A program made the translations under genes and the position numbers. Source: Nonomuraea endophytica (GTDB taxonomy: Bacteria > Actinomycetota > Actinomycetes > Streptosporangiales > Streptosporangiaceae). From it: a stretch of DNA of 64,000 nucleotides. Below are positions 56,446 to 64,000 of the stretch, in pieces; position 1 is the first letter of the stretch, and each line of letters starts with the position of its first letter. The notes below the pieces were generated by a model. It did no database searches. It saw only the letters and a list, made by a program, of their open reading frames with translations, and was not told where the DNA came from. Location: positions 806,001-870,000 of the forward strand of contig NZ_JACHIN010000001.1 of assembly GCF_014203235.1 (NCBI RefSeq), in the 5' to 3' direction.

Positions 56446-57886
56446 CGAGGTACGCCTCCAGCCCGGCGAGCCCGCCTTCCCTGCCGTAGCCCGACTCCTT
56501 GTACCCGCCGAACGGCGAGGTGGGGTCGAACTTGTTGAAGGTGTTGGCCCACACCACTCCGGCACGCAGCCGGTCGGCCATCCACAGGATGCGCGAGCCC
56601 TTCTCGGTCCAGACGCCGGCCGACAGCCCGTACGGGGTGTTGTTGGCCTTCTCCACGGCCTCGGCCGGGGTGCGGAAAGTGAGCACGGACAGCACCGGCC
56701 CGAAGATCTCCTCGCGGGCGATGCGGTGGGACTGGGCGACGCCGGTGAAGACGGTCGGCGGGAACCAGAAGCCCTTCTCCGGGAGGTCGCACGGGGGCGA
56801 CCAGCGCTCCGCGCCTTCCGAGTCCCCAATTTCCGACATTTCACGAATCTTCGCCAGCTGCTCCGCGGAGTTGATGGCGCCGATGTCGGTGTTCTTGTCG
56901 AGCGGGTCGCCGAGCCGCAGCGTGCCGAGCCGGCGCTTGAGCGCGGCCAGCAGCTCGTCCTGGACCGACTCCTGCACCAGCAGCCGCGAGCCCGCGCAGC
57001 ACACGTGACCCTGGTTGAAGAAGATGCCGTTGACGATGCCCTCGACGGCCTGGTCGACGGCCGCGTCCTCGAACACGATGTTCGCGGCCTTGCCGCCGAG
57101 CTCCAGCGTGAGCTTCTTGTCGGTGCCTGCGACGGTGCGGGCGATGATGCGGCCGACCTCGGTGGAGCCGGTGAAGGCCACCTTGTTGACGTCCGGGTGC
57201 GCCACGACGGCCGCCCCGGTCTCGCCCGCGCCCGTCACGATGTTGACCACGCCGGGCGGCAGGTCCGCCTGCTGGCAGATCTCCGCGAACAGCAACGCGG
57301 TCAGCGGGGTGGTCTCGGCCGGCTTGAGTACGACGGTGTTGCCGCAGGCCAGCGCCGGAGCGATCTTCCAGGCCAGCATGAGCAGCGGGAAGTTCCAGGG
57401 GATGACCTGACCGGCCACACCCAGCGGCTTGGCACCACTGTGCCCGTCTGTCGTCCTCCGGCCGAACCCGGCGTGCTCCAGCTTGTCGGCCCAGCCCGCG
57501 TAGTAGAAGAAGTGCGCGGCGACCAGCGGCACGTCCACGTCGCGCGACTCGCGGATGGGCTTGCCGTTGTCGAGCGACTCCAGCACGGCCAGCTCGCGGG
57601 CCCGCTCCTGGATGATGCGGGCGATGCGGAAGATGTACTTGGCCCGTTCGGAGCCGGGCAGCGCGCTCCAGACGCCGAACGCCTTGCGCGCGGCCTGGAC
57701 CGCGCGGTCCACGTCGTCGGAGGTGGCGGTGGCGATCTCGGCGAGCTTCTCCTCGCTCGCCGGGTTGATCGTCTTGAAGGGGGTGCCTGACCCCTCGGCG
57801 AACTCGCCGTTGATGAACAGCCCGTAGGACGGCTTGATGTCGACGACATCGCGCGACTCGGGCGCTGGCGCGTATTCGAAGGCCAT
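56438..57886 (-). CDS. Aldehyde dehydrogenase (NAD(P)-dependent)
   Basis: The 482-residue protein from ATG 57886 is a complete ALDH: SYGLFINGEFAEGSGTPFKT, VIPWNFPLLMLAWKIAPALA, FTGSTEVGRIIA (NAD-binding), LTLELGGKAANIVFEDA (catalytic Glu) and NQGHVCCAGSRLLVQ (catalytic Cys). It oxidises an aldehyde to the acid. It lies 2 bases downstream of deoC, which produces acetaldehyde, so acetaldehyde is the natural first candidate substrate. The last residues overlap the mini-ORF. The frame is open up to 57994 but those codons belong to deoC DNA. Confidence 0.94.
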   Translation of the reverse strand: MAFEYAPAPESRDVVDIKPSYGLFINGEFAEGSGTPFKTINPASEEKLAEIATATSDDVDRAVQAARKAFGVWSALPGSERAKYIFRIARIIQERARELAVLESLDNGKPIRESRDVDVPLVAAHFFYYAGWADKLEHAGFGRRTTDGHSGAKPLGVAGQVIPWNFPLLMLAWKIAPALACGNTVVLKPAETTPLTALLFAEICQQADLPPGVVNIVTGAGETGAAVVAHPDVNKVAFTGSTEVGRIIARTVAGTDKKLTLELGGKAANIVFEDAAVDQAVEGIVNGIFFNQGHVCCAGSRLLVQESVQDELLAALKRRLGTLRLGDPLDKNTDIGAINSAEQLAKIREMSEIGDSEGAERWSPPCDLPEKGFWFPPTVFTGVAQSHRIAREEIFGPVLSVLTFRTPAEAVEKANNTPYGLSAGVWTEKGSRILWMADRLRAGVVWANTFNKFDPTSPFGGYKESGYGREGGLAGLEAYLDV

Positions 57887-57888
57887 CG

Positions 57889-58818
57889 TCAGTCCAAGGT
57901 GAAGTAGTCGGGGCCCGCGTAGCGGCCGGTGGCCAGCTTCTCTCGCTGCATCAGCAGGTCGTTGAGTAGCGAGGAGGCGCCCAGCCGGAACCATTCGGGC
58001 GTCAGCCAGTCCGCACCCGCGGTTTCGTTGACCAGGACCAGGTTCTTGATGGCGTCCTTCGTGGTGCGGATCCCACCGGCGGGCTTCACGCCCACCTGGC
58101 GGCCGGTGGCGTCGCGGAAGTCGCGCACGGCCTCCAGCATGATCAGGGTCACCGGGAGTGTGGCCGCCGGGGCCACCTTGCCGGTGGAGGTCTTGATGAA
58201 GTCGGCGCCGGCGATCATGGCCAGCCAGGACGCGCGCCGTACGTTGTCATAGGTCGCCAGCTCGCCCGTCTCCAGGATCACCTTCAGGTGCGCCTGGCCG
58301 CAGGCGGCCTTCACCGCGACGATCTCCTCGAAGACCTTGAGGTAGTGGCCCTCCAGGAAGGCGCCGCGGTCGATCACCATGTCGATCTCGTCGGCGCCCG
58401 CCGCCACGGCCAGCGCGGTGTCGCTGACCTTGACCTCCAGGGAGGAGCGCCCGCTCGGGAAGGCGGTGGCCACCGAGGCGACCTTCACCCCCGAGCCCTT
58501 GACCGTCTCGGCGGCGACGGCCACCAGGTCGGGGTAGACGCAGACCGCCGCGACACGAGGCGCGCCGCCACCAGGACGCATCGCCTTGGTGCACATCGCC
58601 CGCACCTTGCCGTGCGTGTCCGCGCCTTCCAGCGTGGTGAGGTCGACCATCGAGATGGCCAGGTCGATGGCCTGCGCCTTCGCGGTCGTCTTGATGGATC
58701 GGGTGCCGAGCATCGCCGCTCGCTGGTCCGCGCCGACCCGGTCGACACCGGGCAGGCCGTGCAGGAAGGCCCGCAGGGTGGTGGCGGATGCCGCCACGTC
58801 CGCGAGCGAGGTAGTCAC
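57889..58818 (-). CDS. deoC: Deoxyribose-phosphate aldolase
   Basis: The enzyme cleaves 2-deoxyribose-5-phosphate to glyceraldehyde-3-phosphate and acetaldehyde. The class I aldolase Schiff-base lysine is in GADFIKTSTGK, and the phosphate/active-site region reads VGVKPAGGIRTTKDA. SIKTTAKAQAIDLAISMVDL TTLEG opens the conserved barrel. The start is uncertain: GTG 58818 (VTTSLADVAASATTLRAFLH) follows a GGGGTG at normal distance and matches family N-termini, while GTG 58827 and 58833 and TTG 58863 are also in frame. It is the first gene of deoC-ALDH-miniORF-halfALDH. Confidence 0.94.
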   Translation of the reverse strand: MTTSLADVAASATTLRAFLHGLPGVDRVGADQRAAMLGTRSIKTTAKAQAIDLAISMVDLTTLEGADTHGKVRAMCTKAMRPGGGAPRVAAVCVYPDLVAVAAETVKGSGVKVASVATAFPSGRSSLEVKVSDTALAVAAGADEIDMVIDRGAFLEGHYLKVFEEIVAVKAACGQAHLKVILETGELATYDNVRRASWLAMIAGADFIKTSTGKVAPAATLPVTLIMLEAVRDFRDATGRQVGVKPAGGIRTTKDAIKNLVLVNETAGADWLTPEWFRLGASSLLNDLLMQREKLATGRYAGPDYFTLD

Positions 58819-58874
58819 AGTTGACACCCCCACAGCATCGCCGACCGGGCAGGCTACCTCCAAACCGGATCAGG

Positions 58875-59921
58875 TCACCGATAGCTGAGGATCAGCTGGC
58901 GCGTCACTCCAGCCTCACGCGTCTCGGCCGTGGCCCACATCGTCCTGGTTCCCGGCACGTTGGCCAGGCCGTTGAGCGTGACCTTGCCGACCGGGGTCCG
59001 CGTCCAGCGTCCGCCCTGGTAGTGGGTGAGCACGTCCGGCAGGTCCTGGCGGCGCGTGGCCAGCCACAACCCTCCGGCGCCGTCCGGCGCGACCCTCGCG
59101 TAGGAGGTCCCGGCCGGGCGGTGGGCCAGCCGGATCCAGGAGGTGCCGTTCCAGCGCAGCACCAGGGCCTCACGCATGACCCGTTCCTCGCCGATGATGA
59201 AGGAGATTCCGCCCACGGCGTACGCCTCGTCCGGCCCGAGCGCCACGATGTCGTGCAGTTCCGCGTAGGCGTCGCCGACCCGCGACCGGCTGGGCAGCGA
59301 GATCGACGGCACCGGCGAGCGCCGCCACCCCGAGCCCGTCAGCCGCAGGACCGACGCGGCGTGCGCCGGCGACTCGGCCCCCAGGCTGCTGAGCGCCCAC
59401 ACGTCCTTCGGGGAGGAGGCGGCGAAGTCGGTGATCGGCAGCGGGGCGGCCACCTCCGACCAGCCCTTGCCCTTCCAGTGCCACACCACGTCGCGCAGCC
59501 CGCGCGGGCCGAGCCGCAGCCCCGCCGCCCAGCACTCCGATGGCCCCGTGGCCAGCGCCGCCGTCGCGTGCGCGCCCTCGGCCTCGATCGGGCGCTCGTA
59601 CCACTTGCCGCCGGTCAGCTGGCGGGCGTCCACCCGGGCCGGGCTCTGCACGAACTGCCAGGCCGTGCCCCGTCCCGCCGCCGTCACCAGGTACGGCGCC
59701 GCCCCACCCGCCGTGTTCCGCCAGGCTCTGCCGTTCCAGCGCAGCAGGGGTTGCCCGGTTCTGACCACCCAGGCGTCGTCGCCGCCGGTGGCGCCCACGT
59801 CCTGATAGCCGCCCAGGGACCCGTCCGTCCTGGAGACCCGCCAGCCCGTCTCCCTTGCCTCGGCGGGCACCGCCGCCACCAGCGAGAACAACGTCAGCGC
59901 GGCGATCGCGATGCGTCTCAT
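58875..59921 (-). CDS. Secreted protein with repeated beta-propeller-like segments
   Basis: The 348-residue product has a signal peptide (MRRIAIAALTLFSLVAAVPA EA). Repeats such as DDAWVVRTGQPLLRWNGRAW, KDVWALSSLGAESPAHAASV and DEAYAVGGISFIIGEERVMR each have an A/V-W-V-x-G core followed by a WNGxxW turn. Blocks of this type are typical of beta-propeller or sialidase/YVTN-like folds. It would be exported; no catalytic residues are evident. It is an isolated gene between deoC and the 48-aa gene. Function unknown. Confidence 0.75.
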   Translation of the reverse strand: MRRIAIAALTLFSLVAAVPAEARETGWRVSRTDGSLGGYQDVGATGGDDAWVVRTGQPLLRWNGRAWRNTAGGAAPYLVTAAGRGTAWQFVQSPARVDARQLTGGKWYERPIEAEGAHATAALATGPSECWAAGLRLGPRGLRDVVWHWKGKGWSEVAAPLPITDFAASSPKDVWALSSLGAESPAHAASVLRLTGSGWRRSPVPSISLPSRSRVGDAYAELHDIVALGPDEAYAVGGISFIIGEERVMREALVLRWNGTSWIRLAHRPAGTSYARVAPDGAGGLWLATRRQDLPDVLTHYQGGRWTRTPVGKVTLNGLANVPGTRTMWATAETREAGVTRQLILSYR

Positions 59922-60072
59922 GGGGCCTCATCGTGGCCTGCCTTAGGCAGGTCGCAGGGGTGTCCTAGGTAGGGGTAAGCCGATGGTTCGGCAAGAGATA
60001 AGGCATCCGACCGATGTGGCTGGGAGGGCCTTAGGAGGACTGTTAGGGGTGCAGACGACAAAGGAGAACGAA

Positions 60073-60219
60073 ATGAACCCCGAGCTCGACTTCCAGCTGA
60101 TGAAGAGCCAGGCCAGTGAGCTTCGGCGGGCCGCCGCCGAGCACCGGAAGGTACGTGAGGCGGAGCGCCGCAACAAGTCCGAGCGCCGCTCGGTCTTCGG
60201 CAAGCGCCGCGCGTCATGA
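60073..60219 (+). CDS. Small charged protein, 48 residues
   Basis: AAGGAG lies 7 bases before the ATG. The peptide begins NPELDFQLMKSQASELRRAA and ends ERRNKSERRSVFGKRRAS; it is helical, strongly basic at the C-terminus and lacks Cys. A strong terminator (60233-60262) follows at once, so it is transcribed separately from the LAL gene. I think such short proteins recur in actinomycetes, but no function is known. The longer frame from 59983 has no support. Confidence 0.7.
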   Translation: MNPELDFQLMKSQASELRRAAAEHRKVREAERRNKSERRSVFGKRRAS

Positions 60220-60232
60220 CCCCCGCAAGAGT

Positions 60233-60262
60233 GCCCGGCCGCAACCTCCCTCGCGGCCGGGC
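60233..60262 (+). terminator. Strong rho-independent-like hairpin
   Basis: GCCCGGCCGC and GCGGCCGGGC form a perfect 10-bp stem with a 10-base loop, 13 bases after the small gene stop. There is no long T-tract. Confidence 0.75.
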
Positions 60263-60385
60263 CTCTCATCCCCCTTGACCCCACGGAACGTCCCCCGGCA
60301 AACCCCCCGACCTCCCGCCGCCTCCGGCCCGAGCGGCCACAGTGCCTCCCAATAAATGCGGCGAAAGCTACAGGTAAGGCATGAC

Positions 60386-63253
60386 ATGCTGGATGACATG
60401 CTGGGACGTACGGTGAGTCCCGTCTTCGTCGGGCGGGAAGCGGAACTCGCCCACCTCGCCGAGGCCCTGGACGCGGCCAGGCAGGGCACAGCCACAGCGG
60501 TGCTGCTCGGCGGCGAAGCCGGTGTGGGCAAGACCCGGCTGGTGCAGCGCTTCGCCGATCAAGCCGCCCAGGACGGCGCCCACGTGCTCTTCGGGGGCTG
60601 CGTGGAACTGTCCACCGACGGCCTCGCCTACGCGCCGTTCACCGCCGCGCTCAGGCAGCTCGTCAGAGAGATGGGCACCTCCAGGATCGCCCGGCTCCTG
60701 CCGGAGGGCGCCGAGCGCGACCTGGCCAGGCTGCTGCCGGAGTTCGGCGAGCCCACGGTCGACGGCGACACCGACACCGGCCGCGCGCGGCTGTTCGAGC
60801 AGTTCCTCACCCTTCTGGAACGCCTCGCCGAGTCCCGGCCCACGATCCTGTTCATCGAGGACATCCACTGGGCCGACCGCTCCAGCCGCGACCTCATCGC
60901 CTTCCTCAGCCGCAACCTCGCCGCAGCCCAGGTCCTGATCGTGCTCACCTACCGATCCGACGACCTGCACCGCCAGCATCCGCTACGCCCCGTCCTGGCC
61001 GAGCTGAGCCGGGTCAGGGGCGTGCTCAGGCTCGACCTGCCCCGCCTGTCGCAGGACGAGGTGGCCGAGCAGATGACCGGCATCCTGGGCCGGGTCCCCG
61101 AGTACGCCAGGGTCGAGAAGGTCTTCGAGCGCAGCGAGGGCATCCCGCTGTTCGTCGAGGCGCTGCTCGACGACCCCGACGGCGACTGCGCCTTCCCCGA
61201 CTCCATGCAGGACCTCATCCTCAGCGCCGTCGAGCGCCTGCCCGAGGAGACCCAGCGTGTGCTGCGGGTGGCCGCGGCCGGCGGCATCCGGATCGGCCAC
61301 GCCCTGCTCGCCGCCGTCAGCGGCCTGTCGGACCTGGAGCTGGAGTCCGCGCTGCGCCCCGCCATCGCGGGCAACGTGCTGCAGATCGCCGACAACCGGG
61401 CCTACGTCTTCCGGCACGCGCTGATCCGCGAAGCCGTACACGAGGAGCTTCTGCCCGGCGAGCACCAGCGGCTGCACGCCCGCTACGCCGAGGAGATCTC
61501 CCGCGACCGCAAGCTCGTCCCGCCCGGCCGCGCCGCCGTCGAGCTGGCCCACCACTGGTACGGCGCGCGCGACGACGAATGGGCCCTCATCTCCGCCTGG
61601 GACGCGGCCCGCAAGTCGATGAAGGCCTTCGCCTACGCCGAGGCGATCCCGCTGCTCGAACGCGTGCTCATGCTCTGGGACAAGGTGCCGGCCGCGGCCG
61701 CGCGCATAGAGGCCGACCACTCCTACGTGCTGGAGAAGGCCGCGCTGGCCGCCGGCAACAGCGCCGAGGTGGATCGGGGCGTGAAGTTCGTGCGGGCGGC
61801 GCTCGCCGAGCTCGACGAGGGCACCCAGCCCGACCGCGTGGCCATGCTCATGGTGCGCTGGGCCGGGTTCAAGATCTCCAAGGGCAAGATGGGCGTCGTC
61901 GAAGACTTCCACAAGGCCCTGGCGCTGGTCCCCGAACGCAGCAGCCCGCGCGCCGAGGTGCTGACGAAGCTCAGCCAGCACTTGATGCTGCAGGGCGAGG
62001 TCGAGGAGGGCACCGCCCGGTGCGAGGAGGGACTGCTCATCGCCAGGGACATCGGCGACGAGTTCCTCGAGGGCGAACTGCTCATGAACCTCGCCCTCGG
62101 CCAGGCCATGGCCGGCGGCAGCATCGCGCAGTACGAGACCAACCAGCGCGCCCGCGAGATAGGGGAACGCATCGGCTCGCCCCGCCTCATCCTGCGCTCG
62201 GTCGGCAACAACATCGACGCGCTCAACGACCTGGGCCGCTCGGAAGAGGCGCTGGAGCTCTCCTACGAGGGCGAGCGCATGGCCAAGAAGTACGGCCTGA
62301 TCAGGACCACCGGCGTCTTCATCCTCAACAACCGCGCCGAGGCGCTCGAACTTCTCGGCCGCTGGGACGAGGCGCTGGAGACCGCGGAACGCTCGCTGCG
62401 GTTCGGCCCCAGCCTGCGCACCCGCCACCACATCCTGCGCGTCCAGGCCGACATCGCGATGTCGCGCGGCGACCTGTCGACGCTGGAGAGCACCCTGTCC
62501 GAGCTGGGCGTGCTCAAGGAGCGTCCCGAGGACTTCGTCCAGGACATCACCTCAAGCTCCCGCCTGCACATGGGCTGGCACCTGCTGAAGGGCGAGCCCG
62601 ACTCGGCGCTGGAGGTCGCCCACCGGGTGCTGTCGCGGCCGTCGCAGTCCAGCAAGTCGGCGCTCGGCTGGCGGCTGCTCTCCCTCATCAGCCACGTCTG
62701 CGACCAGGCGGAGGCCATCGATCCCACGCTGTCCGAGCACGTGCGCGGCCACGCCGCCGAAGTGGCCGCCACGCTCCGCATCTCGGGCCCGCCCGCCGAG
62801 GCCTACCGCCTGACCTACACCGGCGACTTCGACGCCGCCGCGGCCGCGTGGGAACGGCTGCGCCGCCCGCACGCCCAGGCCAAGGCCCTCCTGCACGCCG
62901 CGACCATCGCCGCCCAGTCGGGCGACCGCGAGGGCGCGGCCACGCGGCTGCGGGTGGCGCAGCCGCTGGCCGAGGCGCTGCGGGCCACCCCGCTGGTGGA
63001 GGAGATCGAGATGCTCGGCCGGCGGGTGGGCGCCTCGGCGCCGTCCGCGACGTCGGAGCTGCTGACGCCCCGGGAGCTGGAGGTCCTCCGGCTGGTGGCG
63101 CTGGGGCGCAGCAACCGCGACATCGCGGCCGAGCTGTTCATCTCGGCGAAGACGGTCAGCGTGCACGTCTCCAACATCCTGGCCAAGCTCGGAGTTTCCA
63201 GCCGGGGCGAGGCCGCCGCGGCCGCGTACCGGCTGTCGCTGCTGTCGTCCTGA
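60386..63253 (+). CDS. LAL-type LuxR family ATP-binding regulator
   Basis: The 955-residue regulator from ATG 60386 (AGGTAAGG upstream) has an N-terminal AAA/NB-ARC-like ATPase with Walker A GGEAGVGKTRLVQRF (about residue 45) and Walker B TILFIEDIHWAD (about 153). A long TPR-like helical region (about 350-880) follows, then a C-terminal LuxR HTH: LTPRELEVLRLVALGRSNRD, AELFISAKTVSVHVSNILAK. MalT/LAL proteins are activators of polysaccharide or secondary-metabolite genes, but no target is in view. The frame is open further 5' to 60356. Its stop lies 1 base from that of the convergent GDT1 gene. Confidence 0.92.
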   Translation: MLDDMLGRTVSPVFVGREAELAHLAEALDAARQGTATAVLLGGEAGVGKTRLVQRFADQAAQDGAHVLFGGCVELSTDGLAYAPFTAALRQLVREMGTSRIARLLPEGAERDLARLLPEFGEPTVDGDTDTGRARLFEQFLTLLERLAESRPTILFIEDIHWADRSSRDLIAFLSRNLAAAQVLIVLTYRSDDLHRQHPLRPVLAELSRVRGVLRLDLPRLSQDEVAEQMTGILGRVPEYARVEKVFERSEGIPLFVEALLDDPDGDCAFPDSMQDLILSAVERLPEETQRVLRVAAAGGIRIGHALLAAVSGLSDLELESALRPAIAGNVLQIADNRAYVFRHALIREAVHEELLPGEHQRLHARYAEEISRDRKLVPPGRAAVELAHHWYGARDDEWALISAWDAARKSMKAFAYAEAIPLLERVLMLWDKVPAAAARIEADHSYVLEKAALAAGNSAEVDRGVKFVRAALAELDEGTQPDRVAMLMVRWAGFKISKGKMGVVEDFHKALALVPERSSPRAEVLTKLSQHLMLQGEVEEGTARCEEGLLIARDIGDEFLEGELLMNLALGQAMAGGSIAQYETNQRAREIGERIGSPRLILRSVGNNIDALNDLGRSEEALELSYEGERMAKKYGLIRTTGVFILNNRAEALELLGRWDEALETAERSLRFGPSLRTRHHILRVQADIAMSRGDLSTLESTLSELGVLKERPEDFVQDITSSSRLHMGWHLLKGEPDSALEVAHRVLSRPSQSSKSALGWRLLSLISHVCDQAEAIDPTLSEHVRGHAAEVAATLRISGPPAEAYRLTYTGDFDAAAAAWERLRRPHAQAKALLHAATIAAQSGDREGAATRLRVAQPLAEALRATPLVEEIEMLGRRVGASAPSATSELLTPRELEVLRLVALGRSNRDIAAELFISAKTVSVHVSNILAKLGVSSRGEAAAAAYRLSLLSS

Positions 63254-63254
63254 G

Positions 63255-63821
63255 CTACCAGATGGCGTCGACCAGCAGGATGATGCCGAAGACGGCGAAC
63301 GCCGCGGCGGCGCCGTAGCGGATGGCCTTCTCCGGCAGGTGCTTGCCGAGGATCCGCCCGACCACGATGGCCAGGGCGTCCGCGGCGACCATGCCGACCG
63401 TGGAGCCGATCCAGGTGCCGAGCCAGCCGTGCTGCGTGGCCAGGACGATCGTGGCCAGCATCGTCTTGTCGCCCAGCTCGCTCAGGAAGAACGCGACCGT
63501 CACCGCGATGATCGCGTTCCTGGTGGTGCGCTGGGCCTTCTTCGACTCCTCGTCGGTCAGCTCGTCGCCGCGCAGCGTCCACAGCGCGAAGCCGAGGAAG
63601 GCGATGCCGGCGGCGATGGAGATCGCGGTGGTGGGCAGGGCGTCACCGATGAGCCCGCCGACGGCCACGCTGAGCAGGTGGACGACGGTGGTGGCGATGG
63701 TGATGCCGACCAACACCGGCCAGGCCTTGAACCGGGTGGCGAACGTCATCGCCATCAGCTGGCTCTTGTCACCCAGCTCCGCCACGAAAATGGCCACAAG
63801 ACTGATCCAGAACGCTTCCAA
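63255..63821 (-). CDS. GDT1/TMEM165 family manganese (cation) exporter
   Basis: The 188-residue membrane protein has six helices and the two diagnostic E-x-G-D motifs: VAELGDKSQLMAM in helix 1 and FLSELGDKTMLATIV in the second half. In bacteria such as Bacillus and Vibrio this UPF0016 family exports Mn2+. The leader upstream carries a yybP-ykoY-like riboswitch (63871-63990), which fits Mn2+-dependent expression. Start ATG 63821. Its stop is 1 base from the LAL stop. Confidence 0.94.
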   Translation of the reverse strand: MEAFWISLVAIFVAELGDKSQLMAMTFATRFKAWPVLVGITIATTVVHLLSVAVGGLIGDALPTTAISIAAGIAFLGFALWTLRGDELTDEESKKAQRTTRNAIIAVTVAFFLSELGDKTMLATIVLATQHGWLGTWIGSTVGMVAADALAIVVGRILGKHLPEKAIRYGAAAAFAVFGIILLVDAIW

Positions 63822-63870
63822 CGGTCCTCATTCCTACGAACCGGACCGGAGCGCCTGTCGGGGCACGACT

Positions 63871-63990
63871 CTTCGGCCCGGCAATGGCTGCCAGGCCGAA
63901 GGTCTCGTCCGCCTGTGAAGGCCCACGTGACCGGGCGTCGAGACGCCAGTGTGTCGATCACGTGATTTGGGACTACTCCCCTTCGGAATA
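63871..63990 (-). ncRNA. yybP-ykoY-type manganese riboswitch leader (candidate)
   Basis: On the minus strand, upstream of the GDT1 gene, CCGAAGG (63986-63980) is followed by GGGGAGTAG (63981-63973), and about 70 bases later GAGACCTTCGGCC (63906-63894). GGGGAGTAG and GAGACCTT are the conserved ends of the yybP-ykoY aptamer, and CCGAAGG/CCTTCGG forms its P1. The bases CTTCGGCC (63901-63894) can instead pair with GGCCGAAG (63878-63871), giving a competing hairpin that would exclude P1. The start codon is 50 bases further on. The aptamer ends within 15 bases of the window edge, so the promoter is not seen. Confidence 0.7.
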
Positions 63991-64000
63991 TCTCGACAAC

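Noticed and set aside
743..63990. CRISPR array among the many palindromes and repeats
   Set aside because: Repeats occur as isolated operator-like pairs or two long units, never as evenly spaced short repeats with unique spacers, and no cas genes are present.
1..64000. tRNA or rRNA genes
   Set aside because: I scanned for the T-loop core (GTTCGAATC type) and for 16S/23S signature words and saw none. A covariance-model search would be decisive.

Overview
The window is high-GC DNA with dense, mostly short-gap operons and strong G/C preference at third codon positions. It carries typical actinomycete genes: DUF397, a SigE-type ECF sigma factor, LAL-type LuxR regulators, mycothiol-type DinB proteins, PspC, DUF2809, and secreted S1/S8 proteases. 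I infer a filamentous actinomycete, probably of the Streptosporangiaceae (Nonomuraea-like). This is chromosomal accessory/housekeeping DNA. I found no rRNA, tRNA, CRISPR array, insertion sequence or large natural-product assembly line.

Layout. 0-5.2 kb: an unidentified partial gene, then an Lrp/AsnC regulator divergent from a fused indolepyruvate ferredoxin oxidoreductase and an acyl-CoA dehydrogenase (2-oxoacid/amino-acid catabolism). 5.3-7.5 kb: small genes, a decayed HAD gene, DUF397, a SnoaL-like protein, and two palindromic operators with no adjacent regulator. 7.5-12.4 kb: a large secreted subtilase and a secreted streptogrisin-type protease with a chitin-binding tail. 12.6-19.5 kb: AraC, DUF2000, a two-component pair, a membrane hydrolase, a HAD phosphatase, a broken GNAT gene and an AI-2E transporter. 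19.6-26.1 kb: PRPP synthetase, a nucleotidyltransferase, then a detoxification cluster (TetR/azoreductase/SMR pump/DinB; TetR/FAD monooxygenase/NmrA). 26.4-32.1 kb: a complete five-gene oligopeptide ABC importer in which every junction is a 4-bp stop/start overlap. 32.2-37.2 kb: ABC-F, small membrane proteins, PfpI, a kinase, a frameshifted gene and a repeat pair. 37.2-46.6 kb: APC permease, lipB, PspC, AraC/NmrA, a SigE-type sigma factor with a membrane partner, uppP, an amidase, and an SPFH protein with a tiny ribbon-helix-helix gene. 46.7-55.2 kb: a threonine-synthase-like enzyme, hrpB with a repetitive N-terminal extension, ArsR/MFS, and LysR/berberine-bridge-type oxidase. 55.4-58.8 kb: deoC - aldehyde dehydrogenase - 64-codon ORF - catalytic-Cys-less half aldehyde dehydrogenase, all overlapping or 2 bp apart. 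58.9-64 kb: a secreted protein, a 48-aa protein, a LAL regulator, and a GDT1-type Mn exporter behind a yybP-ykoY-like riboswitch that is cut close to the window edge.

The observations I rate highest are the yybP-ykoY-like leader with a hairpin that competes with its P1 stem, the deoC/ALDH/mini-ORF/half-ALDH operon, the inverted-repeat-bounded 87/88-bp repeat pair next to a frameshifted L7/L12-like gene, the orphan TetR-type palindromes, the SPFH-RHH overlap with an upstream palindrome, and a stand-alone I9-propeptide-like ORF facing the subtilase. I see no clearly new multi-gene defence or biosynthetic system. All functional calls come from reading motifs by eye, without database searches.
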